The translations under genes were made by a program, and so were the position numbers. From the IMG/VR virus record IMGVR_UViG_3300042471_000941, positions 1 through 37,757 of that record: DNA of 37,757 nt; one strand, 5' to 3'. The notes under the pieces are model-generated. The model worked only from the letters and a program-made list of their open reading frames with translations. It searched no databases and was not told the DNA's origin. Positions within the stretch are counted from its first letter, which is position 1. Every line of letters starts with the position of its first letter. This DNA is from a virus. Shown piece after piece: positions 21,191 through 30,700 of this stretch.

Positions 21191-21694
21191 ATGGGAGACC
21201 AAAGTTTCCTCCTGAACTGGCACCACGACGACTACGAACTGGCCAAGCAGCACATCCTGGAGCAGCTTGGAAACTACCACGAGGAACTGGAACTGTGGGG
21301 CCGATCGGTCCTGATCGCGGTCTACATCCGCCCGCTGGTGAAGCCGGGCACCACGATCCAGTTCACCGACACGCAGCAGAAAGAAGACCAGTTTCAGGGC
21401 AAGGTCGGCATGATCCTCGCCATGGGACCCGATGCGTTCAAGGGCGATGCCTCCTGGATCCAGGCGCAGTTCGGTGGCCCGGGCGGCATCCCCAAGGTGG
21501 GAGACTGGTTGTTCTCGTCCGCCAATGACGGAATCACCCTGCAAATTGCCGGCTCGGGCGGCATTCGCGTCATGGGCACACTGCCCCACCGGCGCGCGGA
21601 GGAACCCCTCTACTTCTTCGACGGCTGGTGCTGCCGCATCATCCGCGATGACCTGTTCATCGGCCGGGTGAAGAACCCGCACATGGTCGTCTGA
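21191..21694 (+). CDS. GroES-like phage co-chaperonin candidate
   Basis: The product is 167 aa. The stretch LIAVYIRPLVKPGTTIQFTDTQQKEDQFQGKVGMILAMGPDAF has the pattern of GroES-type proteins. In those, an 'RP..K...GI.L.D....ED..QGKVG.VL..GP.AF' region spans the mobile loop and the beta-barrel. GroES is about 97 aa, so this protein has an added N-terminal helix and a C-terminal extension. T4 gp31 is the known phage example, helping fold the capsid protein. Position between portal and capsid genes agrees. The ATG at 21191 follows AAGGTGA. The fold call is moderate. Confidence 0.55.
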   Translation: MGDQSFLLNWHHDDYELAKQHILEQLGNYHEELELWGRSVLIAVYIRPLVKPGTTIQFTDTQQKEDQFQGKVGMILAMGPDAFKGDASWIQAQFGGPGGIPKVGDWLFSSANDGITLQIAGSGGIRVMGTLPHRRAEEPLYFFDGWCCRIIRDDLFIGRVKNPHMVV

Positions 21695-21957
21695 TGACCG
21701 ACGAAGCGCCCCCGGTCCTGGCCGACTACATCGCGGCCCAATACCGGGCGCGTGTCGGGCGCAAGCCCAATCCAGCCCACCTCGGGTATCTGGCGGCCTT
21801 CGCGGCACGGCCCGATTTGTTGGCCGAGGCGCGAGCGGAAATGGCGGTCCTGGCGCCAACCAATGACCCGCGAGACCCGAGCCAGCGCGACGCCGAACGC
21901 CGCGCCCGGTACGAGACCCTGAAGGGGATGATCGAGACACATGAAGGACAGGTGTGA
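21694..21957 (+). CDS. Small hypothetical head-cluster protein
   Basis: The product is 87 aa and mostly helical, rich in Ala and Arg (ADYIAAQYRARVGRKPNPAHLGYLAAF, then RRARYETLKGMIETHEGQV). Start and stop both overlap neighbouring genes as TGATG, so it is coupled with the GroES-like and scaffold genes. No known motif is present. Confidence 0.6.
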   Translation: MTDEAPPVLADYIAAQYRARVGRKPNPAHLGYLAAFAARPDLLAEARAEMAVLAPTNDPRDPSQRDAERRARYETLKGMIETHEGQV

Positions 21958-22976
21958 TGCCCAGCGATACCATTGAGATCGAGGACGTCAACGCGCCGGG
22001 AGAAATCCTGACGGGCGGAGGCGAGAATACCGGCGCACGGCGGACGCAGCGGACGGATCCCGCCGCCATCGTGGACGGCGATGGCGACCTGAACGGCGAC
22101 GATGACGCCGCGGGCGCGCTGGCGCAAAGCCAGAGGGCACTCAAGGACCACGAAGCCACGGCCAGGCGAGAGCGGGCCGAGCGCGTTGCCGCCCAGCGCC
22201 GGGCGGAGGATGCGGAGCGACGGCTTCAGGAATCACAGGCCGGTCGTGTCGAGGATCGGGCCGCGGCACTCCGGGCGGAACTGGATGCGGCCAAGACCGC
22301 GCGCGATGCGGCGTCGGCTGCCTACCGGGCCGCGCGAGAGACTGGTGACCTGGATGGTGAGCAGGCGGCGATCGAGCTTTTGACCGCGGCGAACGTCAAC
22401 ATCCGTGCCGGTGAAGCCGATCTGGCCCGGCATGGCGTTGCCCCGCGGGCCGATGGTGGCGCGTCGCCTCCGCTGGCGGCACAACCGTCTGCCCAGAAGT
22501 TCACCCCGGCGACACAGGCCTGGATCGACGATCACCCGCAGTTCCTGACCGATCCGGCCTATCGCGCGGCCTGCGCCGGCGCTGATCAACTTGCCCGCGC
22601 CCGGGGCTTGCAGGTCGATACCCCGGAGTATTTTCGCTACGTGGAGCGCACCATCGCCCGGGAACTGAACGGCGAGCGTGAGGCACAGGAGAACCGCATG
22701 GACCGTGGAAACTCGGGGGCTCCCCCGTCGCGGGGAAGCAGCAACGGCGCCGGCTCCCGTATCGTGCAGACCGACATTGGCCAGATGCGCGTGACCAGCG
22801 GGGCGAACGGCAAGCTGTCCATCGCCTTCCCGAACGCCCATGAGCGCAGTGATTTCGAGGAAGCGGCCCGCATCTGCAACATGCGACTCGCGGACTACTG
22901 CCACGAACAGGTCAAGATCGACGACGATCGACGCCAGGGCCGAGCCACCGGCTTGGTGACGGCCGGCCGGCGATAA
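21957..22976 (+). CDS. Probable capsid scaffolding protein
   Basis: The product is 339 aa. The N-terminal 50 residues are acidic and Gly-rich, and residues 55-130 are a long Ala, Arg and Glu-rich coiled coil. A region WIDDHPQFLTDPAYRAACAGADQLARARGLQVDTPEYFRYVE follows near residues 185-230, then a low-complexity linker and a C-terminal domain. Coiled-coil rich proteins just before the capsid gene are normally scaffolds that guide prohead assembly and then leave. The ATG at 21957 overlaps the upstream stop as TGATG. No protease domain is seen. Confidence 0.7.
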   Translation: MPSDTIEIEDVNAPGEILTGGGENTGARRTQRTDPAAIVDGDGDLNGDDDAAGALAQSQRALKDHEATARRERAERVAAQRRAEDAERRLQESQAGRVEDRAAALRAELDAAKTARDAASAAYRAARETGDLDGEQAAIELLTAANVNIRAGEADLARHGVAPRADGGASPPLAAQPSAQKFTPATQAWIDDHPQFLTDPAYRAACAGADQLARARGLQVDTPEYFRYVERTIARELNGEREAQENRMDRGNSGAPPSRGSSNGAGSRIVQTDIGQMRVTSGANGKLSIAFPNAHERSDFEEAARICNMRLADYCHEQVKIDDDRRQGRATGLVTAGRR

Positions 22977-22991
22977 GAGGAAGGCAAGATC

Positions 22992-23825
22992 ATGTCTGGT
23001 ACCAATCAAGACGACGACGACAACGACCAGGGGCCCGAAATCACCTTCGCGGACCTGGAGACGGAAGAAGGCGAGGCGCAGCCGCAGGCCTTCACTGAAG
23101 CCCGCGACAACGATGCCGATGATGGCGGTGCACGCAAACCCGTCGAGATTTTTACCCGCACCGCGCGCGGCCTGCCCCCCGGCCTTTTGGCCTATCAGCA
23201 GCAGCAGCGGAACCTGCGCGAGCAGCGGGCGCGGGAGGAGCGTGAGGCTCAGGAGCGCACCGCCGCCGACGTCCGCCGGGTAACTCGCTCGGCCGCCAGT
23301 GACCCGAATGGCCGCGCTGCCCCGCCCCGCGAGCAGTATGCCTATGATGCCGGCGAGGACCCGCGCGAAGGCACCCGCGAGCAGACGCGCGTTCGTCGCT
23401 ATCGGGGGGACGATCAGATCGGCCTCGGCCACCTGCCGCGCCACCGGCTGAAGCCCGGATGGTCGTACGAGTTCAAGGCGGTCCGCGTGCTCAATGAGCC
23501 GGTTGATCCCTCTGTCATCGCTCGCGTTCACCAGCAGGGATGGCAGCGCGAGAAGGCCCGCGACTGGCCCGAACTGGTGCCTCCCGAGTGGGACCGCGAC
23601 TATGTGGAGATGGACGGCCAGATCCTCTACAGCCGGCCCATGCACCTGACGCAGGAGGCGGCGCAGGAGGACCATGACCGCGCTGTCCAGCAGCGTTCCG
23701 CCTACACGCAGGGCGCCGCCAGCGGTCGCAACCTCCGCAACGGCGCCGGCATCCCGAACCAGAAGGGCGTCGAAGTCGTCCACCTCGGCCTCGACATTCA
23801 GGAGGAAGTGGGCTCCGCTCGGTAG
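22992..23825 (+). CDS. Acidic/charged structural or assembly protein, unknown
   Basis: The product is 277 aa. The N-terminus is extremely acidic (NQDDDDNDQGPEITFADLETEEGEAQPQ), the middle is Arg and Glu-rich helix, and the C-terminal half contains YVEMDGQILYSRPMHLTQEAAQEDHDRA. It lies between the probable scaffold and the decoration and capsid genes. That setting suggests an assembly or virion role, but I recognise no family. GAGGAAGG precedes the ATG. The stop is followed by a nested stem-loop. Confidence 0.65.
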   Translation: MSGTNQDDDDNDQGPEITFADLETEEGEAQPQAFTEARDNDADDGGARKPVEIFTRTARGLPPGLLAYQQQQRNLREQRAREEREAQERTAADVRRVTRSAASDPNGRAAPPREQYAYDAGEDPREGTREQTRVRRYRGDDQIGLGHLPRHRLKPGWSYEFKAVRVLNEPVDPSVIARVHQQGWQREKARDWPELVPPEWDRDYVEMDGQILYSRPMHLTQEAAQEDHDRAVQQRSAYTQGAASGRNLRNGAGIPNQKGVEVVHLGLDIQEEVGSAR

Positions 23826-23835
23826 CCGTTTCGTG

Positions 23836-23879
23836 CAACGGGATTGAACCGCACAAAAAAAGTGCGTAAGGTCCCGTTG
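23836..23879 (+). repeat. Nested stem-loop between assembly gene and decoration gene
   Basis: CAACGGGA (23836-23843) pairs with TCCCGTTG (23872-23879), and inside it CGCAC (23850-23854) pairs with GTGCG (23862-23866) around seven A residues. No T-run follows, so it is not a simple terminator. TTGAAC followed 17 bp later by TAAGGT could be a weak promoter in the same place. The structure may affect mRNA stability or set expression of the downstream capsid genes. Confidence 0.5.
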
Positions 23880-23970
23880 CCCACGGCCATTCTGGCGTGT
23901 GCTTTCTCAATCAAGCGCGCGCCCCGGAGATTCGCTCGGGCTGGCGGCTTCTCGTGAAAGCCACCAGACA

Positions 23971-24573
23971 ATGCCAGCAAACGTCTTGGCGCCCCGTGGT
24001 CTTCAGTACTCCCGCAACAACTTCGCGGCAGCGCCGAACTACCAGGGCAACTTCTACAACATCAAGGCCGCCTACGGTTCCTCGATCGCCATCGGCGACG
24101 TAGTGAAGACCGGCACCGGCGGCGATCTCGGCTACGTGGTCATCGCCGCCCCATCCGACACCAGCATCCTCGGCGTGTTCGGCGGTGTCCTGCCGTTCTA
24201 CAACCCCACCATCCAGCAGACCTTCCACGGCATCAACGGCTCCTGGCCGGCGTCGACCGCCGCCAATGGACCCGTTCCCGCCCTCGTGGTTTCCGATCCC
24301 GGCGCCGAGTTCATCGCGCAGGTGAACGGTGGGGTGTACGACCCGTCCTGGCGCGGCAAGAACATCAGCTTTGCGTCCAACGGCGCCCCGAACTTCGCCG
24401 GCCAGTCCACCCTGGTTCTCGACTACGCCACGCTGGACACGACCAACACCCTGCCCTTCCGCATCCTCGGCGTCGCCGGGCTGCCAGGTGGTTCGCAGGA
24501 CCCGGCGAACACCTATCCGTGGATCATCGTGAAGATGAACACCGCGGAAGTTCTGAACCCCACCGGCATCTGA
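23971..24573 (+). CDS. Probable head decoration/stabilisation protein
   Basis: The product is 200 aa and beta-rich, with many Asn, Thr and Gly residues (MPANVLAPRGLQYSRNNFAAAPNYQGNFYNIKAAYG). It directly precedes the major capsid gene, the usual position of decoration proteins. Its Ser/Thr/Asn-rich pattern would suit a capsid-surface beta sandwich. The ATG at 23971 has only a weak GAAAG site. The decoration role is inferred from position and composition. Confidence 0.6.
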   Translation: MPANVLAPRGLQYSRNNFAAAPNYQGNFYNIKAAYGSSIAIGDVVKTGTGGDLGYVVIAAPSDTSILGVFGGVLPFYNPTIQQTFHGINGSWPASTAANGPVPALVVSDPGAEFIAQVNGGVYDPSWRGKNISFASNGAPNFAGQSTLVLDYATLDTTNTLPFRILGVAGLPGGSQDPANTYPWIIVKMNTAEVLNPTGI

Positions 24574-24588
24574 TCGGAGACCCTAGAG

Positions 24589-25497
24589 ATGGCCATTACA
24601 TCCTCTCAGATCCCCGGCGCGTTGCTGCCGGGTGCCCGCAAGATCGCTGGCATGTACAACGACATCCCAACGCAGTGGTCGCTGATCTACGCCACCGGCA
24701 CGTCGCACATGGAGGCGGAACGCACCATCCACATGCGCTACCTGCCCCTGCCCGAACTCAAGCAGCAGGGCACGCCGACCACCTTCGACAACGGCGCGGG
24801 ACAGCGGTTCACCTACAACCACATCCACGTCGCGTTCGGCCTGGGCTACTCGTTCACCCGCGAGGCCATGGACGACAACCTCTACAAGTCGGCCTTCAAC
24901 CCCGCGAACCTGGGCCTCGTGTCCTCCTTCAAGCAGATGGAGGAAATCCAGGGCGCCGCGACGCTGAACACCGGCAACGTCCTGAACCCGCAGATCGGCG
25001 GCGACAACCAGCCCCTGTTCTCCACCAGCCATCCCATCGACGGCGGCGTGGTCGCGAACACCCCGCAGGTGCAGGTGGGCCTGAACGAAGCCTCGCTGAC
25101 CATGGCCAACAACATGGCCCGCCGGTTCCGCGACAACGCCGGCCTGCTCAAGCCCGCCCAGGCCCGCAAGCTGGTGGTCCCGGTTGAACTGCGCCACGTC
25201 GCCAAGCGCCTCATGGAAACCGAACTCCGCCCCGGCACCACGAACAACGATACGTGGTCCGTGAAGGAGAACAACGACCTGTCCAACGGCTACGTGGTCC
25301 TGGACTTCCTCACGTCGCCCTACGCGTGGTTCGTCCTGACCGACGTTGGCGGGCTGATCCATCTGTCTCGCGTGCCGTTCGAGACGTCCATGCAGACGGA
25401 CTTCACCACCGACAATCTGATGGTGAAGGCGTATCAAAGGTTCTACTGCGGTTACGACGATTTTCGTCTCGGTATTGGAGTATATCCGACCAACTGA
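24589..25497 (+). CDS. Major capsid protein
   Basis: The product is 302 aa. It starts MAITSSQIPGALLPGARKIAGMYNDIP. The segment NQPLFSTSHPIDGG is of the type found in Mu gpT-like and related head proteins. The regions YNHIHVAFGLGYSFTREAMDDNLY and WFVLTDVGGLIHLSRVPFETSMQTDF look like the E-loop-proximal and A-domain parts of an HK97 fold. A GGAG site lies about nine bases before the ATG. Position after the probable scaffold and decoration genes supports the call. Length fits small capsid proteins. Confidence 0.9.
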   Translation: MAITSSQIPGALLPGARKIAGMYNDIPTQWSLIYATGTSHMEAERTIHMRYLPLPELKQQGTPTTFDNGAGQRFTYNHIHVAFGLGYSFTREAMDDNLYKSAFNPANLGLVSSFKQMEEIQGAATLNTGNVLNPQIGGDNQPLFSTSHPIDGGVVANTPQVQVGLNEASLTMANNMARRFRDNAGLLKPAQARKLVVPVELRHVAKRLMETELRPGTTNNDTWSVKENNDLSNGYVVLDFLTSPYAWFVLTDVGGLIHLSRVPFETSMQTDFTTDNLMVKAYQRFYCGYDDFRLGIGVYPTN

Positions 25498-25515
25498 GCC
25501 GATTTTCGGTTTTCT

Positions 25516-25554
25516 TCCTGGCTCATGCTGGATATGAATTCAGCGTGGCCAGGA
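25516..25554 (+). promoter_or_regulatory. Hairpin occluding the ribosome-binding site of the HNH gene
   Basis: TCCTGGC (25516-25522) pairs with GCCAGGA (25548-25554), and inside it ATGCTGGAT (25525-25533) pairs with ATTCAGCGT (25538-25546) with two wobble pairs around a 4-nt loop. The Shine-Dalgarno AGGAGG (25551-25556) is partly buried in the outer stem, with the start codon at 25562. Long transcripts from the late promoter would hide this site. Confidence 0.55.
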
Positions 25555-25561
25555 GGTAAGG

Positions 25562-26437
25562 ATGAACGTAGTGGAACGGCTGGAAGCCAACTCGATCTGG
25601 GAGCCTAATACCGGGTGCTTGCTTTGGCAGAGCACCCTGGTTCGCGAGCATGGCGTGATGAAGGTTCACGGCAAGATCGAGCAGGCGCATCGGGTCGCAT
25701 GGGAAGTGGAGCGCGGGCGCATTCCCGAAGGGTTGTGGGTTCTGCATTCGTGCGGGGTTTCGTGTTGCATCAATGTCCAGCACTTGCGGCTGGGTCATCG
25801 TCGCGAGAATGCCCAGGACCGTCACCTGCACGGTGGATATCAGGGACGTCCTGGTGGTGGGGTTTTGGGGACGCCGAGGATTGTCTCCGCCCCGATGCCT
25901 AAGTCGGCAAAGCGGAAACGAACGCCAATGACGCACGATGAAGTGCGGACCGCGTTGGACTACGACCCCGACACCGGCGTGTTCCGCTGGCGGATGAGGG
26001 CTGACCGAGATTGTTCTTGGAACCTGCGTTTTTCTGGTGAAGTCGCCGGCAACACGATGACCCATGGCTACCGGTGCATGAACATTATGGGAAAGCTCCA
26101 TCTAGCGCACCGGCTCGCGTGGCTTTGGATGACGGGCGAGATGCCAAATGGACAGATCGACCACATCAACGGCGACCGAGCCGATAATCGCTGGCGTAAT
26201 CTTCGACTGGCGACGGCTTCTCAGAACGCCATGAACAAAAGGGTTTTGGATTCCAGCCGGTCCGGCGTCACGGGGGTGTCTTGGCACACCAGGAAACAGC
26301 GGTGGATTGCTACCATCAGGACTCAAGGGAAGACGCTATACCTGGGGTCTTCCACGACTATCGAGGGTGCCAAACGTCTCCGAGAGGCGGCCGAGGCAGA
26401 ACATTTCGGTGAGTTCGCTCACAAGGGAGTTGCGTAG
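25562..26437 (+). CDS. Tandem HNH homing endonuclease (HNH-HNH-AP2)
   Basis: The product is 291 aa. Residues 61-77 read LHSCGVSCCINVQHLRL, an HNH unit with His62, Asn71 and His74. A second unit spans residues 180-227 (LHLAHRLAWLWMTGEMPNGQIDHINGDRADNRWRNLRL) with Asp200-His201 and Asn209. An AP2-type DNA-binding domain follows at 231-284 (SGVTGVSWHTRKQRWIATIRTQGKTLYLG). The region 110-125 (MPKSAKRKRTPMTHDEV) looks like the start of the second unit. Free-standing HNH endonucleases are common parasites of phage structural operons, and this one sits between the capsid gene and the next structural gene. The RBS is AGGAGG. Confidence 0.9.
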   Translation: MNVVERLEANSIWEPNTGCLLWQSTLVREHGVMKVHGKIEQAHRVAWEVERGRIPEGLWVLHSCGVSCCINVQHLRLGHRRENAQDRHLHGGYQGRPGGGVLGTPRIVSAPMPKSAKRKRTPMTHDEVRTALDYDPDTGVFRWRMRADRDCSWNLRFSGEVAGNTMTHGYRCMNIMGKLHLAHRLAWLWMTGEMPNGQIDHINGDRADNRWRNLRLATASQNAMNKRVLDSSRSGVTGVSWHTRKQRWIATIRTQGKTLYLGSSTTIEGAKRLREAAEAEHFGEFAHKGVA

Positions 26438-27703
26438 ATGAGCACCACAAACCTTTCCGGCCCGCAGATGGTCTATGGCGCGACCGGCTCCTTGCCGAAC
26501 GCGACCTATGGCGGCGGCGGCTCTCCTGATCCCAACCCTGACGCGGGGCCGAGCGGTGTCTTCCAGGGTCTGGCGTGGCTGGATCCCCGCATTTTCTTCA
26601 ACAAGGACGGGACCACCGGCGCAACCGGCGTGGTGCAGGCGCATCTGCCGGCGCCCTACATGAAGTCGATCAGCCAGATCCCGGCGGCGCTCGGAACCAG
26701 CAAGATCGCGGCGGCGCAGGCGGTGGTCAGCGGCACGGCCATGACCCTGGCGGCGGCGTCGGTGGGCATCGAGCGCAACATCCCGGTCGTCCCCTTCTCG
26801 GCGCAGTTGAACGGCTCCGCTCCCGTCACCGCGGCGATCGCCCTCGACTTCGGGTTCGCCTTCGGCAACGTGACGTCAGGCGACACCTCGGTCACCGTCT
26901 CGTCCTCGTCGCTGTTCTGGGTGGGCATGCCGATCGTGATTGCCCGCGTGGGCAACTCCGGGGGCACCGTTCCCCTGCTCACGATGGTCACGGCAATCGA
27001 AGACGCGACCACCATCACGATCATGAACGCCCCGCTGGCATCCAGCGCGACGGCGGCGATCGGCACTGGCAATCTGTGGGGGCCGAGCACCATCGGGTAT
27101 CCTACCCCGACTGCGGCCTACCCATTTCTGGCGCAGGGGCCGGCCATGGTCCTTGATCCTCGGCAGGCCATCAGCCGCGGGATCAGCATCACGGGCGCGG
27201 GTGGCTCGACGGGCGGCGGCTTCCTGGTGTCGGGCTACGATATCTACGGGCAGCCCATGTCCGAACTGGTGTCCCCGGCGGCGGCGGCAACCGCCTACAG
27301 CTTCAAGACCTTCAAGTACATCACCTCGGTGGTGCCGCAGTTCACCGACGCCGCGAACTACAATGTGGGGACCACGGATTACTTCGGGTTCGGCTACCGG
27401 TCGACCATCTGGGAATACACCGACGTCTACTGGAACGGCGCGCGCCAGACGAGTGCGACCGGGTGGGTGGCGGCTGACACCACCTCGCCGGCGACGACCA
27501 CGACCAACGACGTGCGCGGGGCCATTCAGACCGGCGCTTCCGGGCCGGGGTCGGGGATTGGCGCGAACGCCTCGAACGGCACCATTTCGAGCCTCGCCAT
27601 GAGCGGCCGGCGCCTGGAAATGGGGATCACGCTGCGGCCGGTCGACGTCTTGCAGGGCTTGCCGACCAATGCCGTGTCGCTGTTTGGCGTGACCCAGGCC
27701 TGA
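26438..27703 (+). CDS. Virion structural protein, beta-rich
   Basis: The product is 421 aa and almost entirely Ala, Gly, Ser and Thr-rich beta segments, with a low Lys content. The start (MSTTNLSGPQMVYGATGSLPNATYGGGGSPDPNP) is disordered. It begins right after the HNH stop codon, with AAGGGAG upstream, so it was probably once adjacent to the capsid gene. It may be a head fibre, decoration or capsid-associated protein. I find no family motif. Confidence 0.7.
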   Translation: MSTTNLSGPQMVYGATGSLPNATYGGGGSPDPNPDAGPSGVFQGLAWLDPRIFFNKDGTTGATGVVQAHLPAPYMKSISQIPAALGTSKIAAAQAVVSGTAMTLAAASVGIERNIPVVPFSAQLNGSAPVTAAIALDFGFAFGNVTSGDTSVTVSSSSLFWVGMPIVIARVGNSGGTVPLLTMVTAIEDATTITIMNAPLASSATAAIGTGNLWGPSTIGYPTPTAAYPFLAQGPAMVLDPRQAISRGISITGAGGSTGGGFLVSGYDIYGQPMSELVSPAAAATAYSFKTFKYITSVVPQFTDAANYNVGTTDYFGFGYRSTIWEYTDVYWNGARQTSATGWVAADTTSPATTTTNDVRGAIQTGASGPGSGIGANASNGTISSLAMSGRRLEMGITLRPVDVLQGLPTNAVSLFGVTQA

Positions 27704-27717
27704 AGGAGAAGACCATC

Positions 27718-30700
27718 ATGAAGAAGTGGCTCTATGCGGTGACGGCGCTGGCGGCGATGAGTGCCCCGGCGTCGGCACAGGTGGTCAGCACCAAGACCGG
27801 TCAGACCTACACGTTCACGAACCAGGACTGTGACCCGAACGGCCGGCGCCTGATCCTGTTCAACAACGACACCGGGGTGGCGGCTTCGCTGCCCCAGGCG
27901 GGCGCGAACGGCCAGTTCATCTCGGGCTGCATCATCAAGGTGCAGAACATCGGGGATGCGAACGTCGTCATCACGCCCACCACCAGCGCGATCAATGAGG
28001 CGACCAGCTTCACCCTGACGCCGGGTGCGTCGAGCTTCATCGTGGCCGACGCCGGCCCCACGACTACGGGCAACTATTGGGCGGCGGTGGGCGGCGTTCC
28101 TCCTGGCTCGGATGGACGCATCGCGCTGTCGACCATGCCGGCCTACTTCACCATGACGGACTTCTCGGCCAGTGCGCGTCCCGCCAAGCGGCGTCCCGCT
28201 CATGTCACGGTGGCAAACGGCTCGGCCTCGGTGCAGATCGAGACCACCTACTCCATCACGGCTTCCCGGCTGGTCTGCTCGAATGGCTCGACCACGGTGA
28301 CCATGACGCCGGGCGTATTCCCGAACAGCGCGAATCAGGCGAATACCAAGCGCATCAAGCTGCCGGGCTGTGGCGCCGCGGGCGCGGACCTTCAGGCGGA
28401 TGTGACGTCCATCACCTCTGAGGGCGCTACCCAGACCATCGTGATCGGCACGGCTGCGTCGACGGACGTGGACGCGGGAGCGCAGGTCGTGATCGGGCCG
28501 CAGGGCCTGTTCCCCCCCACAGCGTCGGCCCCCTCAAGCCAGCGCCGCTTGACCTACAATGTCGCGATCTACGCGCCGGTGACCTTCGCCGCGGGCGGCA
28601 CCACGGTCACGCTGCCCGCCAACACCTTCGCGTCCTACGACTACACTCAGCCGGGTTATGCGGGCGGCTACCTGTCCGACATCGCCATCCCCAACGCCAG
28701 CGGCGCAAACTGCACCGACACACTGGTGACCAAGGTGACGGCGGTGAACGGCACCGGCGCCATCGCCACGGTGACGGACGCGCCGACCTGCGCTCTCACG
28801 GGCGTGTCACGGTGGACGTACTGGGGGCAGTCCATCTTCGGGCCGAACGATGTGGGCTCCGCCATTGAACTGATCGACGGCGCTTCGTCTGGCACGGCCA
28901 ACCTGGTCTCCACCATCTCGGCGGTGATCGACCCGAGCCATGTGACCATGGCGGCCAACAATTCCGGGGCGAAGACGAACAAGAACACGCGCCTGACCTG
29001 GGGCCCCGATGCCACCGCGCCGTGGGTTGCCATGACGGCTGCCGGTCGTGCGGCCGGCTACCAGTATCTCTACATCCCGGTGAACAAGGCCTACTTCCTG
29101 GCCACGGCGACGCTGGCACAAATCACCTCGAATGGCGCCTCTATGATCTGGTGCGGCGAGGGCGATGTTTACCTGCGCACGTCGCTGAACCTTGCCCGGC
29201 CGGTGTCTCGCGGGTGCAATGCCGGTGTGGCGCCGCCCCTTGGCTCATCGACCATCGTGCCAAACCTGCACCTGCGCACGGCCAGCAACAGCGGCACGAC
29301 GCTCAAGATCGCGTTCATTGGCGATAGCCAGATGACCTCGAACTACAACGCGATCGGGCGCATGACGATCCCGCAGTATGTGTGCGATGCCTTCCGCACG
29401 CAGAACCCGGGCAAGACGGTCGTGTGCGACAACTTCGCCGTCGGCGGCCAGATTTGGGGGACGTTTGACCCCACCGGGCCGGACTACGGGAACGGCGTTG
29501 GCGTCCCGCAGGGCAACACCGCGACGCTCCCGGGCTGGTACACCCCCATCACCGACCAGTGGTACACCTTCGTGCAGAATGCGTGCCCGGACGTCGTGGT
29601 CTCCAAACTCGGCTACAACGACGGCTTCAACCTCCTGCTTTCCGCTGTCGAAAACTCGATGAACGTCATGCAGGGATCGGCGTGGCGCACGGCCTGCGGT
29701 AAGAACCCGGACGTGCTCATCGCGACCGAAGGGCCGCCCGGCATGGCGGCGGCTTCCAGCACCCAGAACACACAGCCCCGCGACTATTCGATGGGCTACC
29801 TGCGCTCATGGGCGCTGTCCTGCGAATACCGCTTGGCCAACGGCGGCTGCCCCGGCCTGATCGACATTGGCCGCGCTCGCTCGCTGGCGAACTTGGGCTG
29901 GTCGCAGGACCTGCTGCCCGCCAAGCGCGCTGACTACATCGTGGCTCCTTCGACGGGCAACGATGGCCAGGACATCTCCGATGCCGTCTACACATGGCCG
30001 GTCCCGATCTACGACTATCAGGTCCATATGTCCGGCTTCCGCGTGAACCCTGCGGCGGACGCTGCCGCGTGGTGGGCTTCGGTGCAGTACATCGACTTCG
30101 CTCTCGGCAACGGCGCGTCCGGCACCCCGGAGAACAGCGGCACTCAGACGGGCCTGACGACCCCCTACTCGGGCGGTCATGTTCGCCTGACGCGCGATAG
30201 CGGCACCGGCAACTATGCCGTGCGCGTGCGCACGTTCGACGTGGATACGGCAGCCACGGTTTCGGTCGCCACCACCACGGTGACCTGCGCCGCGGCCTGC
30301 ACGAACATGGGCTTTGACAACGCGACCATTCAAATCCCCGGAGCGGGCGTGGCCGGTGGCGTCTACACGGGCACCATCACGGCCATCAACTCGGCCGGCA
30401 CGTCCATCACCATCACCCCGGCTGTGGATACTGCCCTTGTCAGCGCCGCTGTGACGCTGAAGTTCTACCATGAGCCGGTCCCGACGACGGACACGGGCGT
30501 GCTGGCCACCGGCACTGCGGGCGGCGCCGCCTTTGATTCCTCGCTCTCGTTCAACATCAAGGGCTCGGTGGCCGCGATCTTCGACGAGACCTGCTTCTCT
30601 TGCAGTCCCGTTTGGCAGGGACGCGTCGTGCGCTTTGGTGGCTACTTCCGTCCGACCCTGACTGTGGGCGGCACCTTCAGCCGCTATCGCCTGGGGACAA

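Noticed and set aside
22233-23783. 516-aa minus-strand ORF opposite the scaffold-like genes
   Set aside because: It lies antisense to two genes with proper starts and has no ribosome-binding site or domain.
23855-23861. Run of seven A as a possible slippery frameshift site
   Set aside because: It lies 30 bases after a stop codon in non-coding DNA, so no frame could be shifted there.
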